Shown piece after piece: positions 12,431 through 23,125 of a stretch of DNA of 64,000 nt. A model generated the notes under the pieces. That model saw nothing but the letters and a program-made list of their open reading frames with translations. It ran no database searches and was not told the DNA's origin. The stretch's first letter is position 1; each line of letters opens with the position of its first letter. The translations under genes were made by a program, and so were the position numbers. This DNA is from Allium sativum (Eukaryota; Streptophyta; Magnoliopsida; Asparagales; Amaryllidaceae): positions 99,422,599 through 99,486,598 of the forward strand of contig CM060911.1 in NCBI GenBank assembly GCA_030737875.1, given 5' to 3'.

Positions 12431-13792
12431 ATATTAAAAAAATTAATTTAATTACATTTGTTAATCAAATAAGGGTGGCCCCTTCCTTCTTCCCGTAATC
12501 CCAGTGTACGTCACGAACCCAATTTGCTTCTATCAAATTCCCACCACCGATCACCCTAAGCGCCACCAGACCCAAATCAAAGGGTACCACGTCCTCCGCC
12601 TTGGCTTCCTCTCCCCGCGCCATGACCCTCATCCAACTCGCAGGCCCCACCATCTCGCAAGAGGCCTCCGAACGTTGGCAGCTGGCACGCATAAATCGAG
12701 GGGTTCACATCATAATTTTTGATCAAAGACGCTCAATTTGTAGAGCACCCAAAGCTCTTCGATTTTCCTATTTTATGTTTTAAATCTCATTGAATAATTC
12801 TTGCGAAATTGGGAGGAGGATATTGGAGCTTTCTGGCCATCAAATGGAATGGCGGCGGCTGTAGGTTTGAATTAGGGTTTAGAGTTTTGACTTAGGTTAG
12901 TATTTATAATAAAATAATATTAAATTCTCTAGTTTTGCAAATAAACCCGTTAAGTCTCAGTTGCTCCCATTTTAGCCCAACGAGAGTTGTCCCTAAGAAA
13001 ATACCCCCGTTCCGGACACAATGGGCTAAGTCCCGTCAGCCCATCGATCATCTTCAGTCTATTTTCATTAAACTAAAATATAATTTATTTTTTTATTTAA
13101 TTTGATTGTACATTTAAATTTACCGGAGCCACATACAGACTCTAAAAAAATCCAAAAAATTTATTTATAGTTATGTTTTGACGATACGGTCCTAACAAAA
13201 TTAATTTCGTCGAATTTGGAGACTGTTTGAAAAATGGCCATTTTCTGGTCGATCCAAATTGACTGAAATTGACAAAATATGTTTTCTTTCGCCACGCTCA
13301 TATATTAATTCCAAAAATTATGAAAACTGGAATCTAGCAATAATTTGATATTCCGGATCCAACAAAAGTGGTTTTGTCGAAAAAGGAGGTCGTTTGCAAA
13401 ATGGTTATTTATACGGGTTATATATTATATTAAATTCTATAGCGACTATTCAAAATTTTAAACTGGCCATAATTTTTGATTCCCGCTATGAAATTTCAAT
13501 TTTTCAGATTCGTTAGAAAGATATTATTAAATAGATTTTAATATTTTTGGTTTAACTAAAATCCGATTTATTTTGCATCATGTACACTCAGACAAAGTTC
13601 AAATTCAAATTTTCAAACTACTGCGCTATTTCTAATTCCTTTTAAAATTAAAATAAATATATTCGTTCTAACTTCGATTAAAATAAATTTTTTATCGTTA
13701 TTATTTAAAATAAATTATTTTAAATATTCAAACTCCATTAAAATTTCTAATATAAAAATTTTAAATTGGTTCCAAAATTCCGGGTAGTTACA
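12431..13792 (-). mobile_element. 5' part of reverse-oriented LTR G
   Basis: On the minus strand the LTR starts at 13792 with TGTAACTACCCGGAATTTTG. It then follows the order of the A-D LTRs: the AT-rich 'TTAAAATAATTTATTTTAAA' part, the 'ATTTTGCAAACGACC' and 'GACGATACGGTCC' blocks, and the 'CCATTGTGTCCGGAACGGGGG' region (around 13010). A TATAAATA box follows at 12901-12908, then a GC-rich leader at 12470-12720. This matches offsets 0-1330 of the other LTRs. Confidence 0.8.
12901..12908 (-). promoter_or_regulatory. TATA box of LTR G
   Basis: TATAAATA on the minus strand, about 890 bp from the LTR start and just before the GC-rich leader. This is the position expected for an LTR promoter. Confidence 0.6.
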
Positions 13793-14938
13793 TTATTTTA
13801 CTTATATATTTTGGATATTAAGATTTATAATGATTATATTTCAAAGATATGAATTTCATAAATATTTATGTTTTATGTTGATTAATATTAAGTAAGATAT
13901 ATGTATATATTTTCAAATAATATTATTTTGATAACATATGGTAATTTGGTGATATATATATGTGTGTGTGTGTGTATTTTTTCCAACATATAAATAAACA
14001 ATGTTCATTTTGGAAAAGTAGTAAACGGTTTGCAATATAGTTGCTGAAACAATTAGTGTTCGAATATAAATTATAGTTAAATAACCGGTTTAAATAATCG
14101 TTCAGTTTCTGAATGCGTAGTCTTAAAATATTTATAGAATTTTATTTTAAATTTAATTTGGAAAATAAGCACATATTTTTCTAATGTATTTTAGGGCCAC
14201 TGTGGTCCTTTTGACACTTTATTGAATTAATCAACCGGTCTATTTTATTATTGTTTGGGATGGTGGAACATCGTTGTACATGATTTTATTATTTGTTTGA
14301 TGTCGTTCGCAGTCAGTGATTAAAAATAAATAACGACATGGTTTGATCATCTACACACTTACACAAGTATGGAACGCTTTACCCAAGCGCTACTATACAT
14401 ACATTGGACGTTGACAGCCTTGCACATTTGAAAAAAAAATATAAGTAATAAAACATGTAAATACCTAAGTCTTGCAAAGGACATGTTTCCACAAGTTAAA
14501 CAAGTGCTGTTTTTCTTTTTGGCTTTTGATATTTGTAAAACCGCTTGAAATTGCTCCTCTCCACTACGTCTCTTCCCATTCGCCAGTTTTCACTCCATCT
14601 TTCTTTGCCTTTTCTATTCCTCTCCTCTGTCAAAAGGAAACAAAAGATAAATATGAAAGTTGAATCAAATGGCAAAGAAGAAAAACAAATAATTATATAA
14701 CAATCTGTAGAAACATGTCTATGTATATGAAATACATGAAAGCAAGAGCGAGCCCCTTGAAATCTTTTGCCTGCGTTTTTCTCACATCCGATTCAATCAC
14801 CGTCGACTGTTCTCATCGCCGCTGATCACCCGAATGCAGGCCTGTCTCCTCTTTTCCCTCTCCTGTACTTGGCATGCCACCAAACCGTGAGCTTCCCAAA
14901 GGTAAAAAGAGAAAGAAAAAAAACTGTAGCAAACCAAT
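13793..14938. other. Unrecognised sequence between LTR G and element A
   Basis: Left part AT-rich with a short (TG)n run near 13960; right part (14480-14938) of more balanced composition. The longest ORFs are about 60-76 codons and show nothing familiar. It continues at 43186 on the other side of element A, so 13793-14943 joined to 43186-44591 was contiguous before A inserted. Confidence 0.6.
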
Positions 14939-14943
14939 TTCAA
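14939..14943 (+). repeat. Target-site duplication of element A (TTCAA), left copy
   Basis: TTCAA immediately before the LTR start TGTAAC; an identical TTCAA follows the right LTR at 43181-43185. A matching 5-bp duplication shows that A is a complete insertion with its original ends. Confidence 0.93.
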
Positions 14944-15179
14944 TGTAACAACCCGAAAATCTGGGCCAGTTTAAAATTTTTATTTTGGCAATTTTAGCGA
15001 ATTTTGAATATTTAAAATAGATTATTTTAAATAATAACGGCGAGAAATTTATTTTGAATGGGATTCGAACGTATATATTATATACGTCGTCGTTAGAATA
15101 TAAATATTTATATATAATTATAAATAGAATTGAAAATGGCGCGGTAGTTCGATAATTCGATTTCAAACTTCAATTGAAT

Positions 15180-15640
15180 GTACCGGGTGCAAAACAATCC
15201 GGATTTTAGTGAAACCAAAAATAATAGGATCTATTTGATAATATATTTCCAACGAATCTGAAAAATCAAAATTTCATAACGGGAATCAAAAGATATGTCC
15301 AGTTGAAAATTCTGAATAGCCGCTATGGAATTCAGGCCCTTAAAAATAGCCATTTTGCAAACGACGTCGGATTTCGACGAAACCACTTTTGTTGGATCCG
15401 TGATGTAAAGTTATTACTAAGTTTCAATTTTCGTAATTTTTCGAATCAATATGTGAGCGTGGCAAAGGAAAACGTGTTTGACCAGTTTCAGTTGATTTTA
15501 ATCGACTGGAAAATGGCCATTTTTCCAACGGTTCGATGAAACTAGTTTTGTTAGGACCGTATCGTCAATACGAAGCTAGAAAATATTTTTCTGGAATTTT
15601 TCTAGTTAGTATGTGACCCCGGTAAATTGAAATGTGCGTT
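15180..15640 (+). repeat. Three diverged tandem blocks of about 167-168 bp in the LTR 5' domain
   Basis: The GAAAC motif followed by 'TTTTGTTGGATCC'-like sequence recurs at 15211, 15379 and 15538 (the last spacing shortened by an 8-bp deletion). In element D it recurs at 54422, 54590 and 54757. Each block also contains 'GCCATTTT..AACG' and 'AATTTTTC..TATGTGA' motifs. Confidence 0.7.
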
Positions 15641-16210
15641 CAAATTCAATATATAGAGTTATATGTTGATTTTGATGGAAAATGATTGTAACTATCGAAT
15701 CAGCCTACGATACATATCCCATTGTGTTCAGAATGGGGGTATAACGCTAGGGGCGACAGTCGTTGGGCCTCGTATAGAGGTCGTATGAAAAAGTCAACAT
15801 TTAGGAATTAAAATAAATAATAAAAAAATCATTCTCTCTCCTCTCCCCTTTATCTCCTCTGCCCCCCCCCCCCCCCCCCCCCCGCGTTCATTTCGATTTC
15901 AAACAAAAAAAAAAGAAAAAAAACGAAGCAACCCTCGACGGAGCCGCCTCCAACCACCTCCGCGCCATCGCCGGAGGACCCCCACCACACTGCCGACGCC
16001 CTGCTTCTCTCCCGCCATCTCGCGTCTCGTCCTCCCTCTTCTTCCCCAAACCGATTTCCCCTAAATCCCCTAGACCACCTCGGACGCCCTGGCACCACCG
16101 CCTCCCCCTCCTGGAACCCTCTCCGACGCCCTCCGCTTCCCTCATCTCCGGCCTCCGTTCGAGCTTCCTCCCCCCCCCCCCCCCAAAACCCAGACGCGCC
16201 CCAAACCCCA

Positions 16211-16215
16211 CCGAC
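16211..16215 (+). repeat. Target-site duplication of element B (CCGAC), left copy
   Basis: CCGAC before the LTR start at 16216 and again at 30274-30278 after the right LTR. Removing B and one copy restores continuity with the intact right LTR of A (around 37860). Confidence 0.95.
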
Positions 16216-18304
16216 TGTAACAACCCGGAAAATGCGAGCCAGTTTGAAATTTTTATTTTGGCAATTTTAGCGAAATTTGATATTTAAAATGAATTATTTT
16301 AAATAATATTGTCGAGAAATTTATTTCGAATATAAATCGACGTATATATCATATACGTCGTCGTTAGAATATATAATAATTATATATAATTATAAAAGGA
16401 ATTGAAAATGGCGCGGTAGTTCGAAAATTCGATTTCTAATTTCAAATGAATATACAGAATTCAATATAAGTCAGAATTGAACGAAACAAGAAATATTTGA
16501 ATCTGTATAACTATATCTTTGTAACGATGTGAACAAACTGAGATTTCATCTTAGAAATGATAAGATATGTCCAGTTGAAAATTCTGAATAGTCGCTATGG
16601 AATTCAGGCCCTTCAAAATAGCCATTTTGCAAACGACCTCGAATTTCGACGAAACCAGTTTTGTTGGGTCCGCGATGTAAAGTTATTGCTAGATTTCAAA
16701 TTTCATAATTTTTCGAATCAATTTGTGAGCGTGGCAAAGGAAAACGTGTTTTGACCATTTCAGTTGATTTTAATCGACTGGAAAATGGCCATTTTTCTAA
16801 CGGTCTCGGAATTCGACGAAACTAGTTTTGTTAGGACCGTATCGTCAATGCGAAGCTAGAAAATATTTTTCTGTAATTTTTCTAGTTAGTATGTGACCCC
16901 GGTAATTTGAAATGTACGTTTAAAATTCAATATAGTGATTTAAATGTAAATTCAAAGGAAACTGATCGAAACAGTCGAATCAGCTTGCGATACATATCCC
17001 ATTGTGTTCGAAATGGGGGTGATACGCTATGGACGACAGGCAGTGGACCTCGTTTCGAGGTCGTATGTAAAAGTACCTTTTTGAAAATTAAATAATTAAA
17101 AAATTAAAAATAAAAATTTATTTCTCTCTCCTTCCCTTTATCATTGGTCAGCCCCCCCCCCCCTTCAAAAATAAAATTCAGAATATAAAAAAAAAACGAG
17201 GAAAGGGAAAGAACGACGGGCTCGTCGTCCTCGTCGCCGCTCCTCCAGGTGGAGCCCCGCCAGGTCGCGCCCTCCCTCATCACCGATCTGCCACCGCACA
17301 CAGGCCGCCGTCTCCACCTCGATGTCAGCGCCCTCCCTCATCACCGATCCACCCCCGCCTCCAGCGCCTCCATCCGCACCGACCTCCGCCTGAACCCACC
17401 TCCTCAGCGACGCAGCGGACCCTCCCCTCCTCCGAACGGTGAAAAGTGAGCTTCCCCTTTTTTTCTATTTTAATTTAAATTCAGTTTTTAATTTAAATAT
17501 GTTGTTTAAATTCGATTCTTAGTTTATATATGTACCTACTGTAAAATTGTAAATAAAAATAGGATTTTTAAAAACTGATTTTTTAAGATTTAAAAACTGA
17601 TTTAATAGGATTTTTAAAAACTGATTTTTTAAGATTTAAAAACTGATTTAATAGGATTTTTAAAAACTGATTTTTTAAGATTTAAAAACTGATTTAAAAG
17701 GAATTTTAAAACTGATTTTATTTTAAAGGTTTAAAATAGAAAAAAAGGTTTAAACTTTAAAATAGAAAAGGCGGAATTTTTTTTATTGGGTAGAAGAAGT
17801 AAAAATATGATTTTTATATTTTTAAAGTATTAAAAATATAATCTTTATAGGGTAGAGAATATAAAAATATCATCTTTGTATGTGTAGCGAAATAAAAATC
17901 TGATTTTTATTTTATATACGTTGAGATAATGTGGTAATTTTTATAAAGGCGAAAACTTTATTTTTATAAAGGCGAAAACTTTATTTTTGAAATGGAATTT
18001 TTGTCTATATAGTAGCAATGTAGAAATAGAATTTTTATCCATAGAACGAGATAGTAAAAATATGATTTTTATATATTGAATAGCATAATAAAAATTCGAT
18101 TTTTAAATATATGAAGTGATTATAAAAATATGATTTTTAAATTGAAAGTGGATAAATAAAAATGTGATTTTTATTTTAAAGACATCAGAATATAAAAATG
18201 TGATTTTTATATATGTAGTGGCTACGGGCAATAAAGATGACGAAGATGCGATAGCGATGAAGATTTCCTGCAAAAGAAGTGCCGTGGAGCTAGGATAGCT
18301 ATAT

Positions 18305-18319
18305 GTGAGAATTTCTCAC
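18305..18319 (+). promoter_or_regulatory. Conserved palindrome GTGAGAA-N-TTCTCAC in the LTR
   Basis: A perfect 7+7 palindrome with one central base. It recurs at 25844-25858, 31008-31022, 38595-38609 and 51420-51434, with a partial form near 56191 in D. Central base is T in B and C in A and C. Function unknown. Confidence 0.7.
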
Positions 18320-18403
18320 CTTTCAATTTAAATTTTTCTAGTTATATATATATATATATATATATACTAGGATGTAGACGGTGCTTAGTAGCACCCGACA
18401 CCC

Positions 18404-18426
18404 GTCATCCACAGACCATGGATGGC
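18404..18426 (+). other. Conserved 23-nt stem-loop in the LTR with compensatory pair change
   Basis: GTCATCCA, loop CAGACCA, TGGATGGC. Copies lie at 25931-25953, 31109-31131, 38700-38722, 51503-51525 and 56279-56297. In C and D the second inner pair changes from A-T to G-C on both arms (CGTCCA...TGGACG). The loop is CARACCA throughout. Confidence 0.65.
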
Positions 18427-19187
18427 TTGTTTGTTAAATTGTTTGGTTGAGTAGTTGGTTAAATTATTTGATTGAAATTTGAGTTGTTTGGTGAAATGAA
18501 TTGATTTCGATTGATGTGTGAATGGCGTGGGCCTTCACTAGACCGGGGATAAGGCTATGCCTTGTCCCGTTTCTAGTATCGTGCCGTTATGCCGCCGAAA
18601 TTTTCTAAAATAAGTTAGAAAAATAAAAATACCATTTTATTGAATAAATGAATTGAATAGAAATTCATGTGTTGAAATAAAATGTTTTATCGTTAAAATA
18701 TAATTTTTGACGTGAATGTGAATAAATAAATATTCATTTACGAACCGGACGGTTTGTTTATGTACACCTATTTGAAGGACATTGATTGGGTCGATAAATT
18801 TTACACATCGCCCAATTGCACAAATAAAATCTGTGTTTGATTGTTTTAAACCCCACACGGGTGTTGGGATGAAATTTGAAGTTCACTCATCCTGATTGAT
18901 TAAATATGTCGATCGATTGATTGACAGGCTGTTATAAGCGTTGAATATCTATATTTGATGCTTATACAGTGTAGTGCACTTTGGTTGATGGTTGATTATT
19001 TTCAATGCTATTACATACATGTATTGTATGAAAATCCATATAATTAATTTTATATGGTAATTGATTGGGCCTCATTCCAGTTTTGAAAAAAAAATATTTG
19101 AAATAGAATATTTGAAAATAAAGGAATATATGAAGCCGTGTTGATGAGATTGACGCCATTTTGACGTGAACGATATTTATATCGATT

Positions 19188-19376
19188 GAAAACGATTTCG
19201 AAATGAATTGAATTGAAAACGATTTCGAAATGAATTGAATTGAAAACGATTTCGAAATGAATTGAATTGAAAACGATTTCGAAATGAATTGAATTGAAAG
19301 CGATTTCGAAATGAATTGAATTGAAAACGATTTCGAAATGAATTGAATTGAAAACGATTTCGAAATGAATTGAATT
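19188..19376 (+). repeat. 27-bp tandem repeat, 7 copies, left LTR of B
   Basis: Units start GAAAACGATTTCGAAATGAA and end TTGAATT. The right LTR has 8 copies at 26715-26930, so copy number changed after insertion. The uninterrupted minus-strand ORF here is an effect of the 27-bp period. Confidence 0.95.
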
Positions 19377-22300
19377 GAAAACGAATTCAAATTGAATTGA
19401 AAGTGAATTGAAATGAATTCAAATTGAATTGAAATTTGAATTGAATAGAAATGAATTTTGAAACGAATTTATAAAGAAGAATTCAATTTTGATTTGAATT
19501 GAAAAGGAAGTTGAAATTGCTTTTGAAACGAATTTAAAACTATTTATATAATTCGTTTTAAATAGAAATCGACGAAGTATATATTATATATATTATATAT
19601 ATAATATAATGGCCTGAATAGAACGCGCCGCGCCGCGGCAGTTCGTGAATTTCGACCATTTATTTCAAACGGACATTGCGGGAGATCCGACCGTCGGATT
19701 CTCCTAAAACCGGAACCGTTGGGTTCGTATCGAAAAGAGCTTTCTAAGGAATATTAGAAATTAGAAATCTAACGGTTGGATTTGGAGTTACGTCCAAATC
19801 AAATTTGAAAAAGGTCGCTATAAGTGCAATTCGATGGCCATTGTTGAAAATCGACTGTATGGGCCTTGATAAAATTATTAAAAATAGTAATAATTTGTGT
19901 AAAATCATAAGAAATGATTTGTGAAGATTTGGGATGAAAAACTCCATATTTGAAAAGATAAAAATAGATTTTTATCGAAATGAACTAGTTTTGAACTAGA
20001 AATATAATTCTATTTATTTTTAAATAAATTGAATTTAAAAAGGGTTTTGAAAATAACCAGAATATCCAATGGTTGCATTGGAGTGGAATTGAATCGAAAT
20101 TATCTTCGGAATATTTCGATGTTGGAATTCGTGATTATACAGGTGTTGTTATGGAAATTTGAAAGATATATATTTATATCGTTATTTCCAATATGACATT
20201 TGTTAATCGTAGAATTTGATATTGAATATAAGCCGATATATTTTCTATTCAGAGCCTTATATTGAATATCAAGTATGATTTGGGTTTGTCGTGAATGGTG
20301 TCTTCACTAACACTATTCTTGAACCCAGTTGAGAAGAGATTAAATCTTTTTATTTAGATTTATTGAAGTGTACCAATTAAATGATATTTAATTGGAATAG
20401 AATTGATATTGATTCTTGGGTTTATCGTGAATGGTGTTTTTAAATAACACTCGTTCTTTAATCCGATAATTAATGGAATGTGGTTTTGGGTTTATCGTGA
20501 ACCGTGTTTTAAATGACATTGATTCTTTAACCTAGTTAACGATTAAAACTAAGTGGAGTTTTAATGAATCTTTAATTAGATTGAAATGACCGAGAATGGA
20601 GTATTACCAGTTTTGCTCCAGGCGATAGTTAAATCTTTAATTAGATTTGAACGTGAAATGGTAATTGAATTACCGATAACACTGTGGTGTTAGATATGAA
20701 GTATTACCAGTTTTACTTCATGGGATTAATAGGTTGGGATTGGGAAATTAAAAATAAATGATTACTTCGGTAAGGTTCGCTAATCCCGGCTAGTTTGAAT
20801 TGAGATTCAAAAATAGAATAAAGAATAAATTCAAAGAATTTATCTTGGATAAAATTAATGGGAACATTTCCCTATGAATGTGAAATTTAGAAACTAACTG
20901 TCGGTTGGCCAAGCAGAATAGTTTTCTGGATATTGATCTGATGTTGGTTTCGGCCTTCGGGGTTAATATTTGGGAAATTATTCTCTTGATTAATTTACGG
21001 TTAGTGACTAATGAATTGGAATGAGGCGTATGTTGTGTTTGTGTAACACTTATTTAAAATATACGCGAGTTATTTGGAAAGACCGGGTTTATCCCATTCT
21101 GAATAACTGATACGACGATAAGTCGAAGATGAAGACGATGGTCGAAGACCGGAAGTCTTCACGTCGTTTGGGTAATTACTGATGATCTTGATTGGGCTGT
21201 ACACCCAAGAAGATGGAAACAGTTAGTGATCGTCCAGACGTACTTGGAGATCGATGGATATGCGGGGTACTAGGTGCCTCCGTTTTCGTTCAGACCCAGA
21301 ACGGACTTGTAAATGGACTGTGTGTCTAACATTGGATTTTAGTCCGTGTGATTGATCTCTATTAAATATATATCTGTTTGGCGGCGGAGAATTTATTCTC
21401 TTGCTTAACGCCCTTCTCTGAGACGTACGAGCTCAGGGGTTATATATTGATGGATATCAAACGCATGGAGTGAATTGCCTGTGTGGCATGCCTCAGTGGC
21501 AATTGATCGAGGCTTCTGTTGAAAAGCAAAGTCTTGTGGTGATGATCAAAGCACAACCTGTGTGGCACAGCTTTGTGTAACGTGAATTCGCGAGCCTCGC
21601 ACCCCGGTTGTGAACCAAAAACGGGAGAGGACGTCAGGGAGGGCATGCGTTTCTTTCTAGCTAGAAGTGGCGTCAATGGTTTTACACGCCCTGACGAGTT
21701 TGACTTATGTGGTTGTTGCTGTTGCGAGGTGCCTCGGTTATATCGGTTTCGGCCGATGCATTCTGGTCGGTTGACGGACCAGACTTACACCCCATAGGGT
21801 GGGGAGACGTAGTGTTCAAGCATAATAATCCACATCGGTGGACCGGCCCTGAGGATCTAAAGGCTTGCCTGCGCGCTTGCCTGAGACACGGGCTAGAGCG
21901 TCTCGAATCGGTTGAGGACTATCTTTTGCCTCGGTTCATAGATGGAAATCCAATTTCCAAATACGCGACATTTGCGGTTTTATTTGTAAACCTATATATA
22001 TGGCGACATAGTGGCATGGGACGCTCATGCCGCCTATGATTGATACTTATGATTTGAAGTTGTTTTATACACTATGCACTTATAATAGTATCAAATGATT
22101 TGTTTTAAACGTATCAAGCATTCTTTAGCTGTTATAAGGGGAAAACCCTATCCTCGGCTGCGTTGCATTGTGTGATTGGACCTGGGTCTTATAACAGCTT
22201 CATTTTTTCTTATTTAGCATTGCGTTGTTTGTTTTATGCACTGGTATTCTTGGGAGGAAACCCGTTCCGTGTTATACGGTGTGGTCCCTTGATTTACCTA

Positions 22301-22721
22301 ATGATTTAAAATAAAGATTAATAACTGTTTTAGTTCTCACACCAGTCACATGACTGACCTGGAGTTTATTGTTTTAACCTAAACTCTAGGTGCCCTTATT
22401 TTGACACGGGCAGCTAGTAGTTTTGGTTTTGCAGATTTATATTCACAGGATCCTGGTTTACAGCTGGAACGGTATCCGGAAAGCTTTGTATCCGTATATC
22501 TCCTTCTAGTTGTGTATTTTATTATTTTCCGCTGCTATGTATTTAATGTAATTTAAATCTCTGATACTTCTATGTAATATTCTTTTATACTCTGTATATT
22601 CTTGTAATCTGATGCATTGTTGTAATATACAGTGAAATGTTCTTTTATATGCGTTCTGATGTGGCGTGTTCTCGAACTATCCGACGCTTTCCTTTACGGG
22701 GAAGTTACGGGTTTTTACACG

Positions 22722-22733
22722 TGGTATCAGAGC
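22722..22733 (+). promoter_or_regulatory. Primer-binding site of element B (initiator tRNA-Met)
   Basis: TGGTATCAGAGC, two bases after the LTR end, complementary to the 3' end of plant initiator tRNA-Met including CCA. This site primes minus-strand DNA synthesis. Confidence 0.93.
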
Positions 22734-22783
22734 TTTGGTTTACAAAGCTCAGAGAACAAGACACATTAGAACCATACGAAAGA

Positions 22784-22861
22784 ATTCATCAGATATTGGA
22801 TTAGTAATATCCAATTAGAATGACTCGTTAGAGATGGGATCAGTAGTATCCTAGAACGAGT
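22784..22861 (+). other. Two adjacent stem-loops downstream of the primer-binding site (candidate packaging signal), element B
   Basis: Stem-loop 1 (22784-22821): outer ATTC/GAAT, inner ATTGGAT/ATCCAAT, loop TAGTAAT. Stem-loop 2 (22823-22861): outer ACTCGTT/AACGAGT, inner GGGAT/ATCCT, loop CAGTAGT. Homologous structures occur in A and D with compensatory pair changes and constant loops. Packaging or dimerisation is inferred from position. Confidence 0.65.
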
Positions 22862-23023
22862 GTGAAGAGTATATTTTTAAAATGAAAACAAATTTTTGTT
22901 TTGAAAATTTAAATCAATTATCCGTATTTGATTATTTATTTTATATTGATTAGGACAATCCAAAATATAAAGATTTTTGCGTATGCGCCTGGCTAGCGTG
23001 TATTCGAAGTTTTGATATATTGG

Positions 23024-23125
23024 ATAGATATAGAATTACACTCTAATCGCCCGGAGATGATTTTGACGATGGAGCTCCATCATTAGAATTTATATTCGAG
23101 TGACGAACGTGTAATATCTATATAC
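23024..23125 (+). other. Long imperfect inverted repeat in the interior of element B
   Basis: Arms 'GATATAGAATTACACTC' (left) and 'GAGTGACGAACGTGTAATATC' (right) enclose a second stem whose tip is the palindrome GATGGAGCTCCATC (23068-23081). The equivalent in A (35861-35962) keeps the stem although the tip sequence differs. Confidence 0.6.

Larger units (their letters stand above)
14944..16215 (+). repeat. Left LTR of element A, first segment
   Basis: Covers the first 1,272 bp of the LTR: the 167-168-bp repeat blocks, a 22-base C tract at 15862-15883 and the start of the GC-rich proline-codon leader. It is interrupted at 16215 by element B and resumes at 30274. Compared with the right LTR it lacks 8 bp near 15532. 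Confidence 0.93.
16216..22719 (+). repeat. Left LTR of element B (6,504 bp)
   Basis: Order of landmarks: terminal block, 167-168-bp repeats, 12-base C tract (17152-17163), GC-rich leader (17180-17450) and a splice-donor-like AAAA|GTGAGC near 17447. Then come AT-rich arrays of 'TTTTTAAAAACTGA', the palindrome at 18305-18319, a (TA)n run and the conserved hairpins at 18404-18426 and 18537-18577. After these are the 27-bp tandem repeat, the conserved 3' third (21000-22450) and the TTTTGCAG acceptor-like site near 22432. No convincing gene. Confidence 0.95.

Noticed and set aside
15303..15539. ORF of 60-110 codons conserved in LTR copies (also 16557, 24089, 49963, 54463; consensus containing NSRYGIQAL and SVAKEN)
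   Set aside because: It repeats because the LTR block repeats. Changes are not concentrated at third positions, the right LTR of A lacks the frame, and the block is one of the 167-168-bp units. Treated as conserved DNA, not a gene.
19188..19376. Possible CRISPR-like array
   Set aside because: Units are adjacent without unique spacers, and the window is plant nuclear DNA.
18962..19390. Minus-strand ORF with repeated FSIQFISKS
   Set aside because: Produced by a 27-bp tandem repeat whose length is a multiple of three; no start context or conservation beyond the array.
21707..22039. 110-codon ORF in the B LTR, also at 29261
   Set aside because: Two LTRs of one element are identical by descent. 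The related A, C and D LTRs do not keep the frame.
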